Assembly: GCF_029109325.1 (NCBI RefSeq)
Contig: NZ_JAQKQJ010000022.1
Coordinates: 1 to 64,000 of the forward strand
Length of the DNA: 64,000 bases
Reading direction: 5' to 3'
From: Nodosilinea sp. PGN35
Lineage (GTDB): Bacteria; Cyanobacteriota; Cyanobacteriia; Phormidesmidales; Phormidesmidaceae
Shown: piece by piece, positions 33,691-42,082 of the stretch
How the letters are laid out: every line of letters begins with the position of its first letter
Numbering within the stretch: the stretch's first letter is position 1
Program-made: the position numbers and the translations under genes
The notes under the pieces: generated by a model
Seen by the model: the letters and a program-made list of their open reading frames with translations, nothing else
The model's database searches: none
Told to the model about the DNA's origin: nothing

Positions 33691-33781
33691 GAGTGATGGG
33701 GTAATGGGGTGTTCGAGCATCACTCCATCACTCCCCTACTCCATCACTCCCCTACTCCCCCACCCCATCACTCCCCTACTC
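33691..33781. repeat. Tandem and inverted repeats between urtD and urtE
   Basis: CATCACTCCCCTACTC occurs at 33726-33741, 33742-33757 (perfect tandem) and 33766-33781. GAGTGATGGGGT (33691-33702) is the exact complement of ACCCCATCACTC (33762-33773), so the whole gap can fold. urtE starts 13 bp later. Confidence 0.8.
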
Positions 33782-33794
33782 TCCCCCACTCCCC

Positions 33795-34547
33795 ATGACC
33801 ACCACCCTCCCCGCCCCCGCTCTGCAAGACCCAATGACCGCGCCCATGCTCGAGGTCTCGGGGCTCAACTTTTACTACGGCGAAAGCCACATTCTGCGCG
33901 ATGTGAGCATGACCATTCCCAAGGGCCAGATGGTCTGCCTGATTGGCCGCAACGGCGTGGGCAAGACCACCATGCTGAAAAATATTATGGGGGTGCTGCG
34001 GCCCCGCACGGGCGAAATTCGCTTTGAAGGGCAGGTGGTCAACAGCTTTTCGCCCGATCGCAGGGCCCGCCTTGGCATTGGCTACGTGCCCCAGGGGCGC
34101 GAGGTGATCCCCCGATTGACGGTGCGCGAGAATTTGATTATTGGCCAGGAGGCGCTGGGTAACCGGGGCAAAGCTGCCAAGGCGGTACCCGAGGAAATTT
34201 ACGAGCTGTTTCCGGTGCTGAAGACTATGCTCGATCGCATGGGGGGTGACCTCAGCGGTGGTCAGCAGCAGCAGCTGGCGATCGCCCGCGCGATTATGGG
34301 GCAGCCCAAACTGCTGGTGCTCGACGAACCCACCGAGGGCATTCAGCCGTCGATCATTCTCGACATTGAGGCGGCGGTGAAAAAGATTGTGCGTACCACG
34401 GGCATCTCGGTACTGCTGGTGGAGCAGCACCTGCACTTTGTGCGCCAGGCCGACTACTACTACGCCATGCAGCGGGGCGGCATTGTCGCCCACGGCCCCA
34501 CCAGTGAACTCACCAACGACATTATTCAAGAGTTTCTGGCGGTTTAA
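33795..34547 (+). CDS. urtE: Urea ABC transporter ATPase UrtE
   Basis: This 250-aa LivF-type ATPase pairs with UrtD. Walker A is GRNGVGKTT, with Q-loop YVPQGREVIPRLTVRENL, signature LSGGQQQQLAIARA, Walker B LLVLDEPTEGIQPS and H-loop VEQHLHF. The start is uncertain: ATG 33795 gives a short Pro/Ala leader, whereas ATG 33834 or ATG 33846 (MLEVSGLNFYYGES) starts at the conserved core. None has a good ribosome site because the repeat cluster lies directly upstream. Last gene of urtABCDE. Confidence 0.95.
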   Translation: MTTTLPAPALQDPMTAPMLEVSGLNFYYGESHILRDVSMTIPKGQMVCLIGRNGVGKTTMLKNIMGVLRPRTGEIRFEGQVVNSFSPDRRARLGIGYVPQGREVIPRLTVRENLIIGQEALGNRGKAAKAVPEEIYELFPVLKTMLDRMGGDLSGGQQQQLAIARAIMGQPKLLVLDEPTEGIQPSIILDIEAAVKKIVRTTGISVLLVEQHLHFVRQADYYYAMQRGGIVAHGPTSELTNDIIQEFLAV

Positions 34548-35006
34548 CCGCAATGGATTGGCAGGTTGGCGATTGGCCTGGGGCTGCGCAGCCCGGTCGA
34601 GTAAACCACTGATACAGCATTTTTGAACCTAGTACCCTAAGGCATAAGTCAGCCAACCATTCCTGACACCTGACACCCGAGACCTGACAACCTCAGCAAC
34701 GGTGGCCATATTTCTGCCGGGCAGTACTAGCGAGAGACGCCGCCGACTGTGAAAACCTTAATTTCTAAGGATTAATCCTATATTCGCCCACAAAATCCCG
34801 ATTCGAAACCGATACCTGGTAGGGGGCATTACACTGTGTCATGCAAGGTTATGCCCCTACAGATCGGGGGTATACAGATAGGATTTGGTATGAATGGCCC
34901 TTCTTGGAGAGGGGCTGGTCACAAAGTTGTCACTTTTGACTTTTATGATCGAAACCAACCCGCCCTGGGCGCTGAAGCCCAATATCTGTAAACCAGCTTT
35001 TTCACT
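34548..35006. other. Gap after urtE
   Basis: No gene seen. A bulged hairpin at 34819-34860 (GTAGGGGGCAT with ATGCCCCTAC) recalls the GTAGGGGC repeat near 15.2 kb. ACCTGACACCCGAGACCTGAC (34672-34692) is a short trace of the ACCTGAN heptads found at 53 kb. The last 90 bp are AT-rich and precede the small HTH gene. Confidence 0.45.
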
Positions 35007-35303
35007 ATGCAAAATTACTATCCCTGGAATACTCAGGCTCTAGTAGAGTGGCTCAACCAAGAACTTCGTCACCACGAAAAACAGGATTTAGAAGCCAAAT
35101 TAAACATACCAAGACCCACGATTAAAGCTTGGCTAACTGGGGCTGCCCCAACCATTACCCTGGCTGATATTCGCGCGATCGCTCAGTATAGAGGCTGGAA
35201 TCTAGATCAAATTATTAGCTGGCTTGGCCTTCAGCCCGCCCATGTACAAGAGCTAATCAATCAAGATATCGCCGATACCACCAACCAGCCGAGTCTTCGA
35301 TAG
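35007..35303 (+). CDS. Small HTH (Cro/C1-like) protein
   Basis: This 98-aa protein is helical throughout. LEAKLNIPRPTIKAWLTGAAPTITLADIRAIAQYRGWNLDQIISWLGL reads as a compact helix-turn-helix followed by two further helices, as in Cro/C1-type repressors; the segment IPRPTIKAWLTG would be the recognition turn. The C-terminus is short and acidic. Codon use is visibly more AT-rich than in flanking genes, so recent acquisition is possible. ATG 35007; the ribosome site is unclear. It stands alone, and no target is suggested by its neighbours. Confidence 0.7.
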   Translation: MQNYYPWNTQALVEWLNQELRHHEKQDLEAKLNIPRPTIKAWLTGAAPTITLADIRAIAQYRGWNLDQIISWLGLQPAHVQELINQDIADTTNQPSLR

Positions 35304-35423
35304 GCGCAGCTGCCGCAATTTTAAGACCGGGCATACATCAATTGGAATGACGCTAAGGGGGCACAACTTTAGCCAACAGTTCGACAGCTAGTAGATTGCC
35401 AAGCTAAAGATGACGGGGCAGTG

Positions 35424-35482
35424 GGGTATACGGTTCAAGGTTTCAGGTTCAAGGCGAGCCGTAGACCGTATACCTTACACCC
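35424..35482. repeat. Dispersed GGTTCAAGG/GGCGAGCCGT repeat, copy 1
   Basis: GGTATACGGT and ACCGTATACC form perfect 10-bp arms around GGTTCAAGG, GGTTTCAGG and GGCGAGCCGT words. The same GGCGAGCCGT core appears inverted at about 48700, with GGTTTAAGG next to it. The unit belongs to the heptad-like AGGTTCN family seen at 52.9 kb. Confidence 0.6.
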
Positions 35483-35571
35483 TGCACCCAGAACGGCTGG
35501 CCCCTGTCAAAATCAGCTTGGTCAAGTACTAGTTTGTTGTAGTCTTAGATGTTGCCCCTCTTCGATTGGCT

Positions 35572-36186
35572 ATGCTCACCAGGTTGAAATCCCTAAATTT
35601 TCATCAACACCTGTGGCTGCGACGTGCGGTTTGGGCAGCGATCGCCGCTTTGATTGCCCTGGGGACTGTAGCCCTGGGCAGCCATTCCCAGCTCACCTGG
35701 GCCGATACCCCTGCGGGCCAGTCGCCCGAACCCGCTGCCGCTCCATTTTTGGTGGAGGCCGATGCCGGTACCACCTGGAAAATTTTTGGCCTAGAAATTG
35801 TGGGCAAGATCATGAGTTCTCAGACCGACGGGGCCTATTCGGTGGTGATCAGCACTACCCCCCCTGCGGGTGGGCCGCCGCTGCATGTGCACGAGCACGA
35901 GGACGAACTGTTCTACATTCTCAGGGGCACCTACGAGTTTCGATTTGGGGATGAAACCATAACGGCAAACTCAGGCGATTTGGTGCATCTGCCGGCCCAC
36001 ATTCCCCACACGTTTCGCAACGTTGGCTCAGCACCCGGTATGGCCATGAATACCATGACCCCCGGTGGCTTTGAGCAGTTCTTTGTCGAGATCGATCGGC
36101 TCCCCAAAGATCAACCCCTCGATCGCAGTCAAGTGGCGGCGATCGCCAGCCGCTACGGTCTACGGTTCCTGCCAGAGTCACCGTAG
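35572..36186 (+). CDS. Exported single-domain cupin
   Basis: This 204-aa protein has a signal sequence (LWLRRAVWAAIAALIALGTVALGSHS, cleavage near SQLTWA). A cupin barrel carries the two metal motifs: motif 1 PPLHVHEHEDELFYILRGTYEF (G-x5-H-x-H-x4-E-x6-G type, His-His-Glu) and motif 2 PAHIPHTFRNVG (distal His). A metal-binding cupin is therefore intact; substrate unknown. Exported cupins of this kind are often annotated quercetin-dioxygenase-like, without evidence for that reaction. ATG 35572 is preferred over TTG 35566. It is convergent with pyk, 52 bp apart. Confidence 0.85.
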   Translation: MLTRLKSLNFHQHLWLRRAVWAAIAALIALGTVALGSHSQLTWADTPAGQSPEPAAAPFLVEADAGTTWKIFGLEIVGKIMSSQTDGAYSVVISTTPPAGGPPLHVHEHEDELFYILRGTYEFRFGDETITANSGDLVHLPAHIPHTFRNVGSAPGMAMNTMTPGGFEQFFVEIDRLPKDQPLDRSQVAAIASRYGLRFLPESP

Positions 36187-36238
36187 CACCACCGCTTCCC
36201 GGCTGGGGTGCGCCGAGCCCCCTGGGGCGATCGCGCCT

Positions 36239-37702
36239 CTAGGGCGTAGAACTCGACGGCGTGACCGTTGAGACAGTGTGAATTTTAAGAAAGTTGGTGC
36301 CCCTGGGCGTATTGGCCGGCACGCCGCCCAGCACCAGCAGCTTGTCCCCCGGTTCTACCAGGGCTCGGCCCAGCAGCGTGGTTTCGGCGGTGGTGACCAT
36401 CTCCTCAAAGGTGCAGGGAAAGTTGTCGAGCAGAATGGGCTTGACCCCCCAGATCAGGTTCATCCAGTGGTAGACAGTCGCTTGAGGGGTGCAGGCCACC
36501 ACCATGGCGTTAGGCCGTTCCCCGGAGGCAATGGTAGCGGTGTAGCCGGTCTCGGTAAAACAGACAATGTACTTTAAGGCTAAGGTCGAGTCGATGGCAT
36601 TGAGGGCCTCGCTGAGGGCGTGGGTTTCGTCGCTGAGGGTCGCGGGCTGGTTGGTGAACTGGAGTTCTTGCTCCACATCGACGGCAATGCGGGCCAGCAT
36701 CTCCACCGCCCGCACCGGAAACGCCCCCACCGCCGACTCCCCCGACAGCATCACCGCGTCGGTGCCGTCGAGGATGGCGTTGGCCACGTCGCTGGCCTCA
36801 GCCCTCGTCGGGCGCGGGTTTTGAATCATGCTCTCCAGCATTTGGGTGGCGGTAATCACCGGAATGCAGCGCCGGTTGCACTCGCGAATGATGTGCTTTT
36901 GCAGCATGGGCACTTTTTCGGCCCGCATCTCCACCCCCAGGTCGCCCCGCGCCACCATAACTGCATCCACCACGTCGAGAATTTCATCCAGGTTGCGGAG
37001 GGCCTGGGGCTTCTCAATTTTGGCCAGTACGGGGGTATGGCTGGCCCCCAGATCGGCCAGCAGTTGCTTCAAGCTGAGAATATCCTGGGCCTGGCGCACA
37101 AAGCTCAGGGAGACAATATCGACCCCCTGGGAAACCCCGAACTCCACATCCTGCCGGTCTTTTTCGGTGAGGGAGGGCAGGCGCAGGTTGAGTTCGGGCA
37201 GGTTGACCCCCTTGCGACTCTTCAGCGGGCCGCCCTGCAGGACTCGGCAGGTGACTCTGGCCTCGGTGACGGCTTTCACCTGAAGCTCGAGCAGACCGTC
37301 GTCAAGCAAAATTTGCAGACCCGGCTGGGCCTCTTCGGCCAGGTAGGGGTAGTCGATGGGGATGCTATCAGGGGAAGGGCCACGGGCGATCGCCCCGGTG
37401 CCATCGATGGGCACCAGATCTACGGTGGCCCCCGCCACCAGTTCAACGGTGCCGTTGGGCAGCTGGCCGACGCGAATTTTTGGCCCCTGGAGGTCTTGCA
37501 GCAGGGTGATCGGGGTGTCGTGCTCCTGGGAAACCTGGCGCAGCAGGGCAATGGTGCGGGCGTGGTCGGCGTAGCTGCCGTGGGAAAAGTTGAGGCGGGC
37601 GACGTTCATGCCCGCGTCGAGCATCTGCTTGAGGATGGCTTTAGAACTGCTGGCGGGGCCAAGGGTAGCCACAATTTTGGTGCGCCGGGGTAGGGGTGCC
37701 AT
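36239..37702 (-). CDS. pyk: Pyruvate kinase
   Basis: Pyruvate kinase catalyses PEP plus ADP to pyruvate plus ATP, the last step of glycolysis. The 487-aa sequence is the short form without a C-terminal phosphohistidine domain. Motifs: RRTKIVATLGPAS at the start, NFSHGSYADH, KIEKPQALRNLDEI, the metal and active-site block VMVARGDLGVEM (K-x-E ... D), CNRRCIPVITATQMLESM (signature) and the allosteric C-domain. ATG 37702 is clear. It is monocistronic; a 60-bp perfect palindrome lies about 100 bp upstream and may overlap the promoter region. Confidence 0.98.
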   Translation of the reverse strand: MAPLPRRTKIVATLGPASSSKAILKQMLDAGMNVARLNFSHGSYADHARTIALLRQVSQEHDTPITLLQDLQGPKIRVGQLPNGTVELVAGATVDLVPIDGTGAIARGPSPDSIPIDYPYLAEEAQPGLQILLDDGLLELQVKAVTEARVTCRVLQGGPLKSRKGVNLPELNLRLPSLTEKDRQDVEFGVSQGVDIVSLSFVRQAQDILSLKQLLADLGASHTPVLAKIEKPQALRNLDEILDVVDAVMVARGDLGVEMRAEKVPMLQKHIIRECNRRCIPVITATQMLESMIQNPRPTRAEASDVANAILDGTDAVMLSGESAVGAFPVRAVEMLARIAVDVEQELQFTNQPATLSDETHALSEALNAIDSTLALKYIVCFTETGYTATIASGERPNAMVVACTPQATVYHWMNLIWGVKPILLDNFPCTFEEMVTTAETTLLGRALVEPGDKLLVLGGVPANTPRGTNFLKIHTVSTVTPSSSTP

Positions 37703-37796
37703 GGCGATCGCCCAGGGAGAAAGGGTCGCCTTCAGTATAGGCTCAGTTGTTTTGACGCCTGGGTAAGATCGGGCACTATTGCACTGGATGGGGTAG

Positions 37797-37856
37797 TTAG
37801 GACAGTGTCCCTAAAAACGTTTGAACGTTCAAACGTTTTTAGGGACACTGTCCTAA
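37797..37856. repeat. Perfect 60-bp palindrome
   Basis: Positions 37797-37826 and 37827-37856 are exact reverse complements with no spacer. The arms begin TTAGGACAGTGTCCC and the centre is AACGTTTGAAC/GTTCAAACGTT. It lies in the 181-bp gap between the divergent 5' end of pyk and the 3' end of the GGDEF/EAL gene. The right flank CCCAGGCGACTAGGGCTTTA extends the match to the copy at 48793-48896. Confidence 0.95.
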
Positions 37857-37883
37857 CCCAGGCGACTAGGGCTTTACTGGGGC

Positions 37884-40800
37884 TCAGGGATGCTCTGGCC
37901 AGGCCAGCAGCAGGGCCTCGGCTTCGGCGGCGGGCAGCGGCTTGGCAAAATAGTAGCCCTGGGCGTAGAGGCAGCCCAGGCGCACCAGGTGGGCTAGCTG
38001 GTCTGCGGTCTCGACTCCCTCGGCGATGGCGGCCATGCCCAAACTCTGGGCCAGGGCCAAAATTGCCTGCACCATGGCTACCCCGCGCCCGTCGCCCGCC
38101 ATCGCCCGAATAAAAGAGCGATCGATTTTAAGACTCTGCATCGGAAACTGATGCACCATACTCAGCGACGAGTAGCCCGTGCCAAAGTCGTCAATGCCCA
38201 GCTGAATGCCGCGCTCTTGCAGGGCGTGCAGCATGCGCTCGGCGGCTTGGGGGTTGTCGATCAAGGCGCTTTCAGTGATTTCGAGGCGCAGGTGGTGGCC
38301 GCTCAGGCCCGTGGCACTCAGGGTCTCGTCGATGGTGGCGATCAGTCGCGGGTGGGCGAACTGTTTCACCGAGAGATTGACGCTCACCATCAAGGCCTGG
38401 GCCTGGGGAAGGCGCTGTCGCCACTGCTGGAGCTGCTGGCAGGCGGCCAGCTGAATCCATTCGCCGAGGGCCAAAATCAGCCCGGTCTCCTCCGCCAGGG
38501 GAATGAAGGTGGTGGGAGGAATCAACCCCCAGCGGGGATGGTGCCACCGCACCAGGGCCTCAAACCCGATCAGCTGCCGGGTGCTGAGTTCGACGATGGG
38601 CTGGTAGTGCAGGGCCAGCTCCTGGCGATCGATCGCCCGCTGCAAGTCGTTTTCAAGGGTGAGGCGGGTGGCCACCTGCTCATACATGTCGGGGTCGAAC
38701 AGGGCCGATTGCCCCCGGCCATTGTCCTTGGCTTGGTACATAGCTGTGTCGGCATCGCGCAGAAAATCGACGGCCTCCACCGCTCCGGTGAGGTTGCTGG
38801 CAATGCCGACGCTGGCGCTGATGAAGATTTCGCGCCCCTCCAGCACCAGGGACGCCTGCAATACCTGGTGAATGCGATCGGCCACGCTGAGGGCATCGGC
38901 CATGGCGGTGATGGGGTTGAGCAAAATGGCAAATTCGTCGCCTCCCAGGCGCGCCACCAGATCGCCCTCGCGCACCACTGAGCTGAGGCGGTGGGCGCAC
39001 TCAATCAGCAGCTGGTCGCCCACCAGATGGCCCAGGCTGTCGTTGATCACCTTGAAGCGATCGAGATCGATAAACAGCACCGCAAAGACTACGTCCTGGG
39101 AGGCTTTGGCGGCCTGGACGGCGGCGTTGAGCTGCTCCATAAAAAAGGCGCGGTTGGGCGACCCGGTGAGGGGGTCGTGGAGGGCTTCATAGGCGAGGCG
39201 GTCTTCGATCAGCTTGCGATCGGTGATGTCGGTGAGGGTACCTACCAGGCTGGTCACGGCCCCCAGGGCGTCGCGCTGGGCCTGTCCCAGCAGCTGTACA
39301 AAGCGGCGGCGGCCGTCGGGCCGGGCGATCGCCCCCTCCAGATTTAAAGACTGACCGCTGCGGCTGGCGGCGGCCAGCTGCTGCCGCCAGCGGGGGCGAT
39401 CGCTCTCCTCCAGCATCGCCAACTGCTGCTTTAAGGTGAGGGGGGGCTGGTGGGGGCTGAGGCCGTAGATGCGAAACATCTCCTCAGACCAGGTCAGGCT
39501 CTGGGTGGGCAAGTCGAGTTCCCAGTTGCCGGTGTGGGCAATGCGCTGGGCCTCCTTGAGGCGGGCCTCAGCCCGCTGGCGCTCGCGCAGCTCGCGCTGG
39601 GCCTGGGCCAGGGTTTGGGCCTGCTGCACGGCGATCGCCAGCTGGTCAGCCACGGTCTGCACCAGCTCAACGTCAGAGGTTCTCCAGGGTTCGGCCTCAG
39701 GGCCTGGCCCCGGAGCCCGCCGATGAATGCCCAGGCAGCCCCAGGGCAGCGGTCCGCTGATCGAGAGCGGCACTAATAGCCAGCAGCCCGGCAGCGCTGC
39801 CGACAACTCGTAGGGGTTGTCCTCGGCCGTCGCCGTCTCAAGCTGGACGATATTGAGGTGCTTGAGACGATTCGCCACGGCGGTATCGTCCCTGAACACC
39901 CGATCTAGCAGGCTCGGCAGGTCGCTATCGGCCCGGTGTTCAGCCAGCACGCGCCAGCGACCGTCGGCGGGCTGTCGCATTTGAATATCCACGTGGTCGG
40001 CCTGGAGCAGGCGGGCAATTTCGCGGGCGGCGGTCTCAAAAATAATATCGAGGTCGAGGGAGCACCGAATTGCCTGAATCACCCGGTTGAGGGCCTGCTC
40101 GCGGCGAATCTGGTGCTCGATTTGCTCGTAGGCCCGGCGACGGCTGGTGACATCTTGAAAGTACACCGCTAACCCCTCCTGGGTGGGGTAGACGTGGAAC
40201 TCACACCAGCTGTCGGAGTGGGCCATATATTCCTCAAAGGTGAGGCTGACCCGCGTCACCATCGCCCGGCGCAGCTCCTTTGACATTCGGGTGCCCAGCA
40301 CCTCGGGAAACTCGTACCACAGGTTCTGCCCCAGCACCTGGTGACGCGATCGCCGCAAAAACTGCTCGGCCCGCTGGTTGAGGTAGGTGAACTGCCAGTT
40401 TTGATCAAGGGCAAAAAAGGCGTCGGTAATGCTCTCAAGAATATTGTTAATGCGCTGGTGGGAGGCCTGGAGCGCTTTTTCCGCAGCCTGACGCTCGGCT
40501 TCTTCCTGCTGGCGATCGCTGATATCCTGGGACACCGCGATGCTAAACAGCGGCTTGCCTTCGTTATCGTGCACCAGGCACACCGTCAGCGCTACCCAGA
40601 TAAAGCCGCCCCCCCGATGGCAGTAGCGCTTCTCAATGGTGTACGACTTCAGTTCCCCCGCCAGCAGCCGGTTGTAGTACCGCAAGTCCAGCGCCAGATC
40701 GTCGGGATGGGTAAATTCAGGGAAGCTTTTGGCAATCAGTTCGTCGCGGCTAAAGCCCAGCATACGGCACATGCCAGGGTTGACATCGGTGAGCTGACCG

Positions 40801-41894
40801 TCCAGGGTGGACTGGCAAATGCCCACGTTAATCTGCTCAAAAATTGCCCGAAAGCGAGCTTCGGCGGCGCTCAGGGTGGCCAGAATGGCCTTGCGCTCGG
40901 TGATGTCTTTGCCCACGGAGAGCAGGCAGGACTGGCCATTGATCTCGGTTAGCTCCGACGACACCAGCAGAGTATGGGTCTGGCCATCGGCCAGGTGGGA
41001 GTCGATCTCAATGTTCTGAATGCTGCCGCGATCGCGAATCTGCCGCCGCAGCCGGGCAAACTGGCGGCGGTTGTGCACCATGCCCAGTTCCGCTGGGCGG
41101 CAGCCCACAATCTCGCCGCTGGCGCGCCCCAGCCAGCGGGCATAGCTGGCGTTGACCAACAGATGTCGGCCCTCCGGAAAGGTGGTCACCGCCATGGGGT
41201 CAGGGCTGTGGTGAAACAGGCTGACAAAGGCACTCTGGGTCTGGCGCAGACAAGCCTGCACAGCGTGTTGCCCCTCTAGCCCCCGCAGGAGCTGGTGAAT
41301 GTCAGTCAGGGGGGGGCATGCCGGTGCCCGCTCGGACTCTTTCTCGGGTTCTTGCTCGGGGTCAGAGCTGCCCTGCACCTCGACCGGTCGGTCTGCCCCA
41401 GGTCTGGGCAGCGCCTCAGCCAGCCGCTGCCGCGAGACTACACCCCAGAGCTGCCCCACCTCATCTACCACCACCAGATGCGAGCCGTTAGCCGCCGCCA
41501 GGGTTTGAGCGGCCCGGGCCAGGTCATCGTCAGGGTGCAGAGCTGGGGCTGGCACCACCAGGTTGAGGCTGAGGGGCGTGGCGGTGGTCTCCCACCCCGC
41601 CGCCACGGCCTTGAGCACCCCCTGCCCGGTAAACAGCCCCAGCACCGTGGCCCCTTCGACCACCACCAGACAGCCCAGTACTTGGTCTTGCAGCATCTGC
41701 GCTGCCGCCTGCACCGACATCTGGGGGGAAATCATCAGCGGTGGCCCCTCCACCAGCTCGCCTACCCGCCGGGCCGTGGAGCGATCGCCGGGCGCGGGCA
41801 GCAGGGGAGCCGCCGGGCTGAATGATCCGGTGGGTGTCAGTCCATTGGGGGTAGCAAATTCTGAATGTGAACGAGCGGTCATAGCCAGCATCAC
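37884..41894 (-). CDS. CBS-PAS-GAF-GGDEF-EAL signalling protein
   Basis: A 1336-aa soluble c-di-GMP enzyme. In order: a CBS pair (about 45-175), PAS (about 215-335), PAS (about 340-460), PAS (about 475-590), GAF (about 600-780), PAS/PAC (about 785-900), GGDEF (about 905-1070) and EAL (about 1080-1325). The cyclase site is intact (ARLGGDEFAILL), with an inhibitory R-x-x-D five residues upstream (REGD). The phosphodiesterase site also looks intact (FEALVRW, EITESAL, DDFGTGYSSL, KIDRSF, EGVET). It may synthesise or degrade c-di-GMP depending on input. No membrane helix. ATG 41894, 41891 or 41882 could start it. Ligands of the CBS and GAF domains are unknown. Confidence 0.93.
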   Translation of the reverse strand: MMLAMTARSHSEFATPNGLTPTGSFSPAAPLLPAPGDRSTARRVGELVEGPPLMISPQMSVQAAAQMLQDQVLGCLVVVEGATVLGLFTGQGVLKAVAAGWETTATPLSLNLVVPAPALHPDDDLARAAQTLAAANGSHLVVVDEVGQLWGVVSRQRLAEALPRPGADRPVEVQGSSDPEQEPEKESERAPACPPLTDIHQLLRGLEGQHAVQACLRQTQSAFVSLFHHSPDPMAVTTFPEGRHLLVNASYARWLGRASGEIVGCRPAELGMVHNRRQFARLRRQIRDRGSIQNIEIDSHLADGQTHTLLVSSELTEINGQSCLLSVGKDITERKAILATLSAAEARFRAIFEQINVGICQSTLDGQLTDVNPGMCRMLGFSRDELIAKSFPEFTHPDDLALDLRYYNRLLAGELKSYTIEKRYCHRGGGFIWVALTVCLVHDNEGKPLFSIAVSQDISDRQQEEAERQAAEKALQASHQRINNILESITDAFFALDQNWQFTYLNQRAEQFLRRSRHQVLGQNLWYEFPEVLGTRMSKELRRAMVTRVSLTFEEYMAHSDSWCEFHVYPTQEGLAVYFQDVTSRRRAYEQIEHQIRREQALNRVIQAIRCSLDLDIIFETAAREIARLLQADHVDIQMRQPADGRWRVLAEHRADSDLPSLLDRVFRDDTAVANRLKHLNIVQLETATAEDNPYELSAALPGCWLLVPLSISGPLPWGCLGIHRRAPGPGPEAEPWRTSDVELVQTVADQLAIAVQQAQTLAQAQRELRERQRAEARLKEAQRIAHTGNWELDLPTQSLTWSEEMFRIYGLSPHQPPLTLKQQLAMLEESDRPRWRQQLAAASRSGQSLNLEGAIARPDGRRRFVQLLGQAQRDALGAVTSLVGTLTDITDRKLIEDRLAYEALHDPLTGSPNRAFFMEQLNAAVQAAKASQDVVFAVLFIDLDRFKVINDSLGHLVGDQLLIECAHRLSSVVREGDLVARLGGDEFAILLNPITAMADALSVADRIHQVLQASLVLEGREIFISASVGIASNLTGAVEAVDFLRDADTAMYQAKDNGRGQSALFDPDMYEQVATRLTLENDLQRAIDRQELALHYQPIVELSTRQLIGFEALVRWHHPRWGLIPPTTFIPLAEETGLILALGEWIQLAACQQLQQWRQRLPQAQALMVSVNLSVKQFAHPRLIATIDETLSATGLSGHHLRLEITESALIDNPQAAERMLHALQERGIQLGIDDFGTGYSSLSMVHQFPMQSLKIDRSFIRAMAGDGRGVAMVQAILALAQSLGMAAIAEGVETADQLAHLVRLGCLYAQGYYFAKPLPAAEAEALLLAWPEHP

Positions 41895-42082
41895 CCTGGG
41901 CAGTAAGGTATAGCGTTGGCCAGACAGCGCTCCGGGATTCCTGGCGTTGAATCAAGCGGTGGGGACTATCCTGGAGAGCAAACGCTTAGCCCCCCAACCA
42001 GCGTAGGGCAAGGGCGGCAGGCGATCGCCAGGGCAACGGTGGTGAGCCTAGGGTACCCGTTTGGTGGGGGTGGGCGACAGCC

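Noticed and set aside
35421..35954. 177-aa frame overlapping the cupin gene
   Set aside because: It begins in repeat DNA and overlaps the cupin in another phase; the cupin metal motifs settle the real frame.
36620..37693. 357-aa plus-strand frame across pyk
   Set aside because: It is antisense to a fully conserved pyruvate kinase; the His/Gly-rich composition is a complement artefact.
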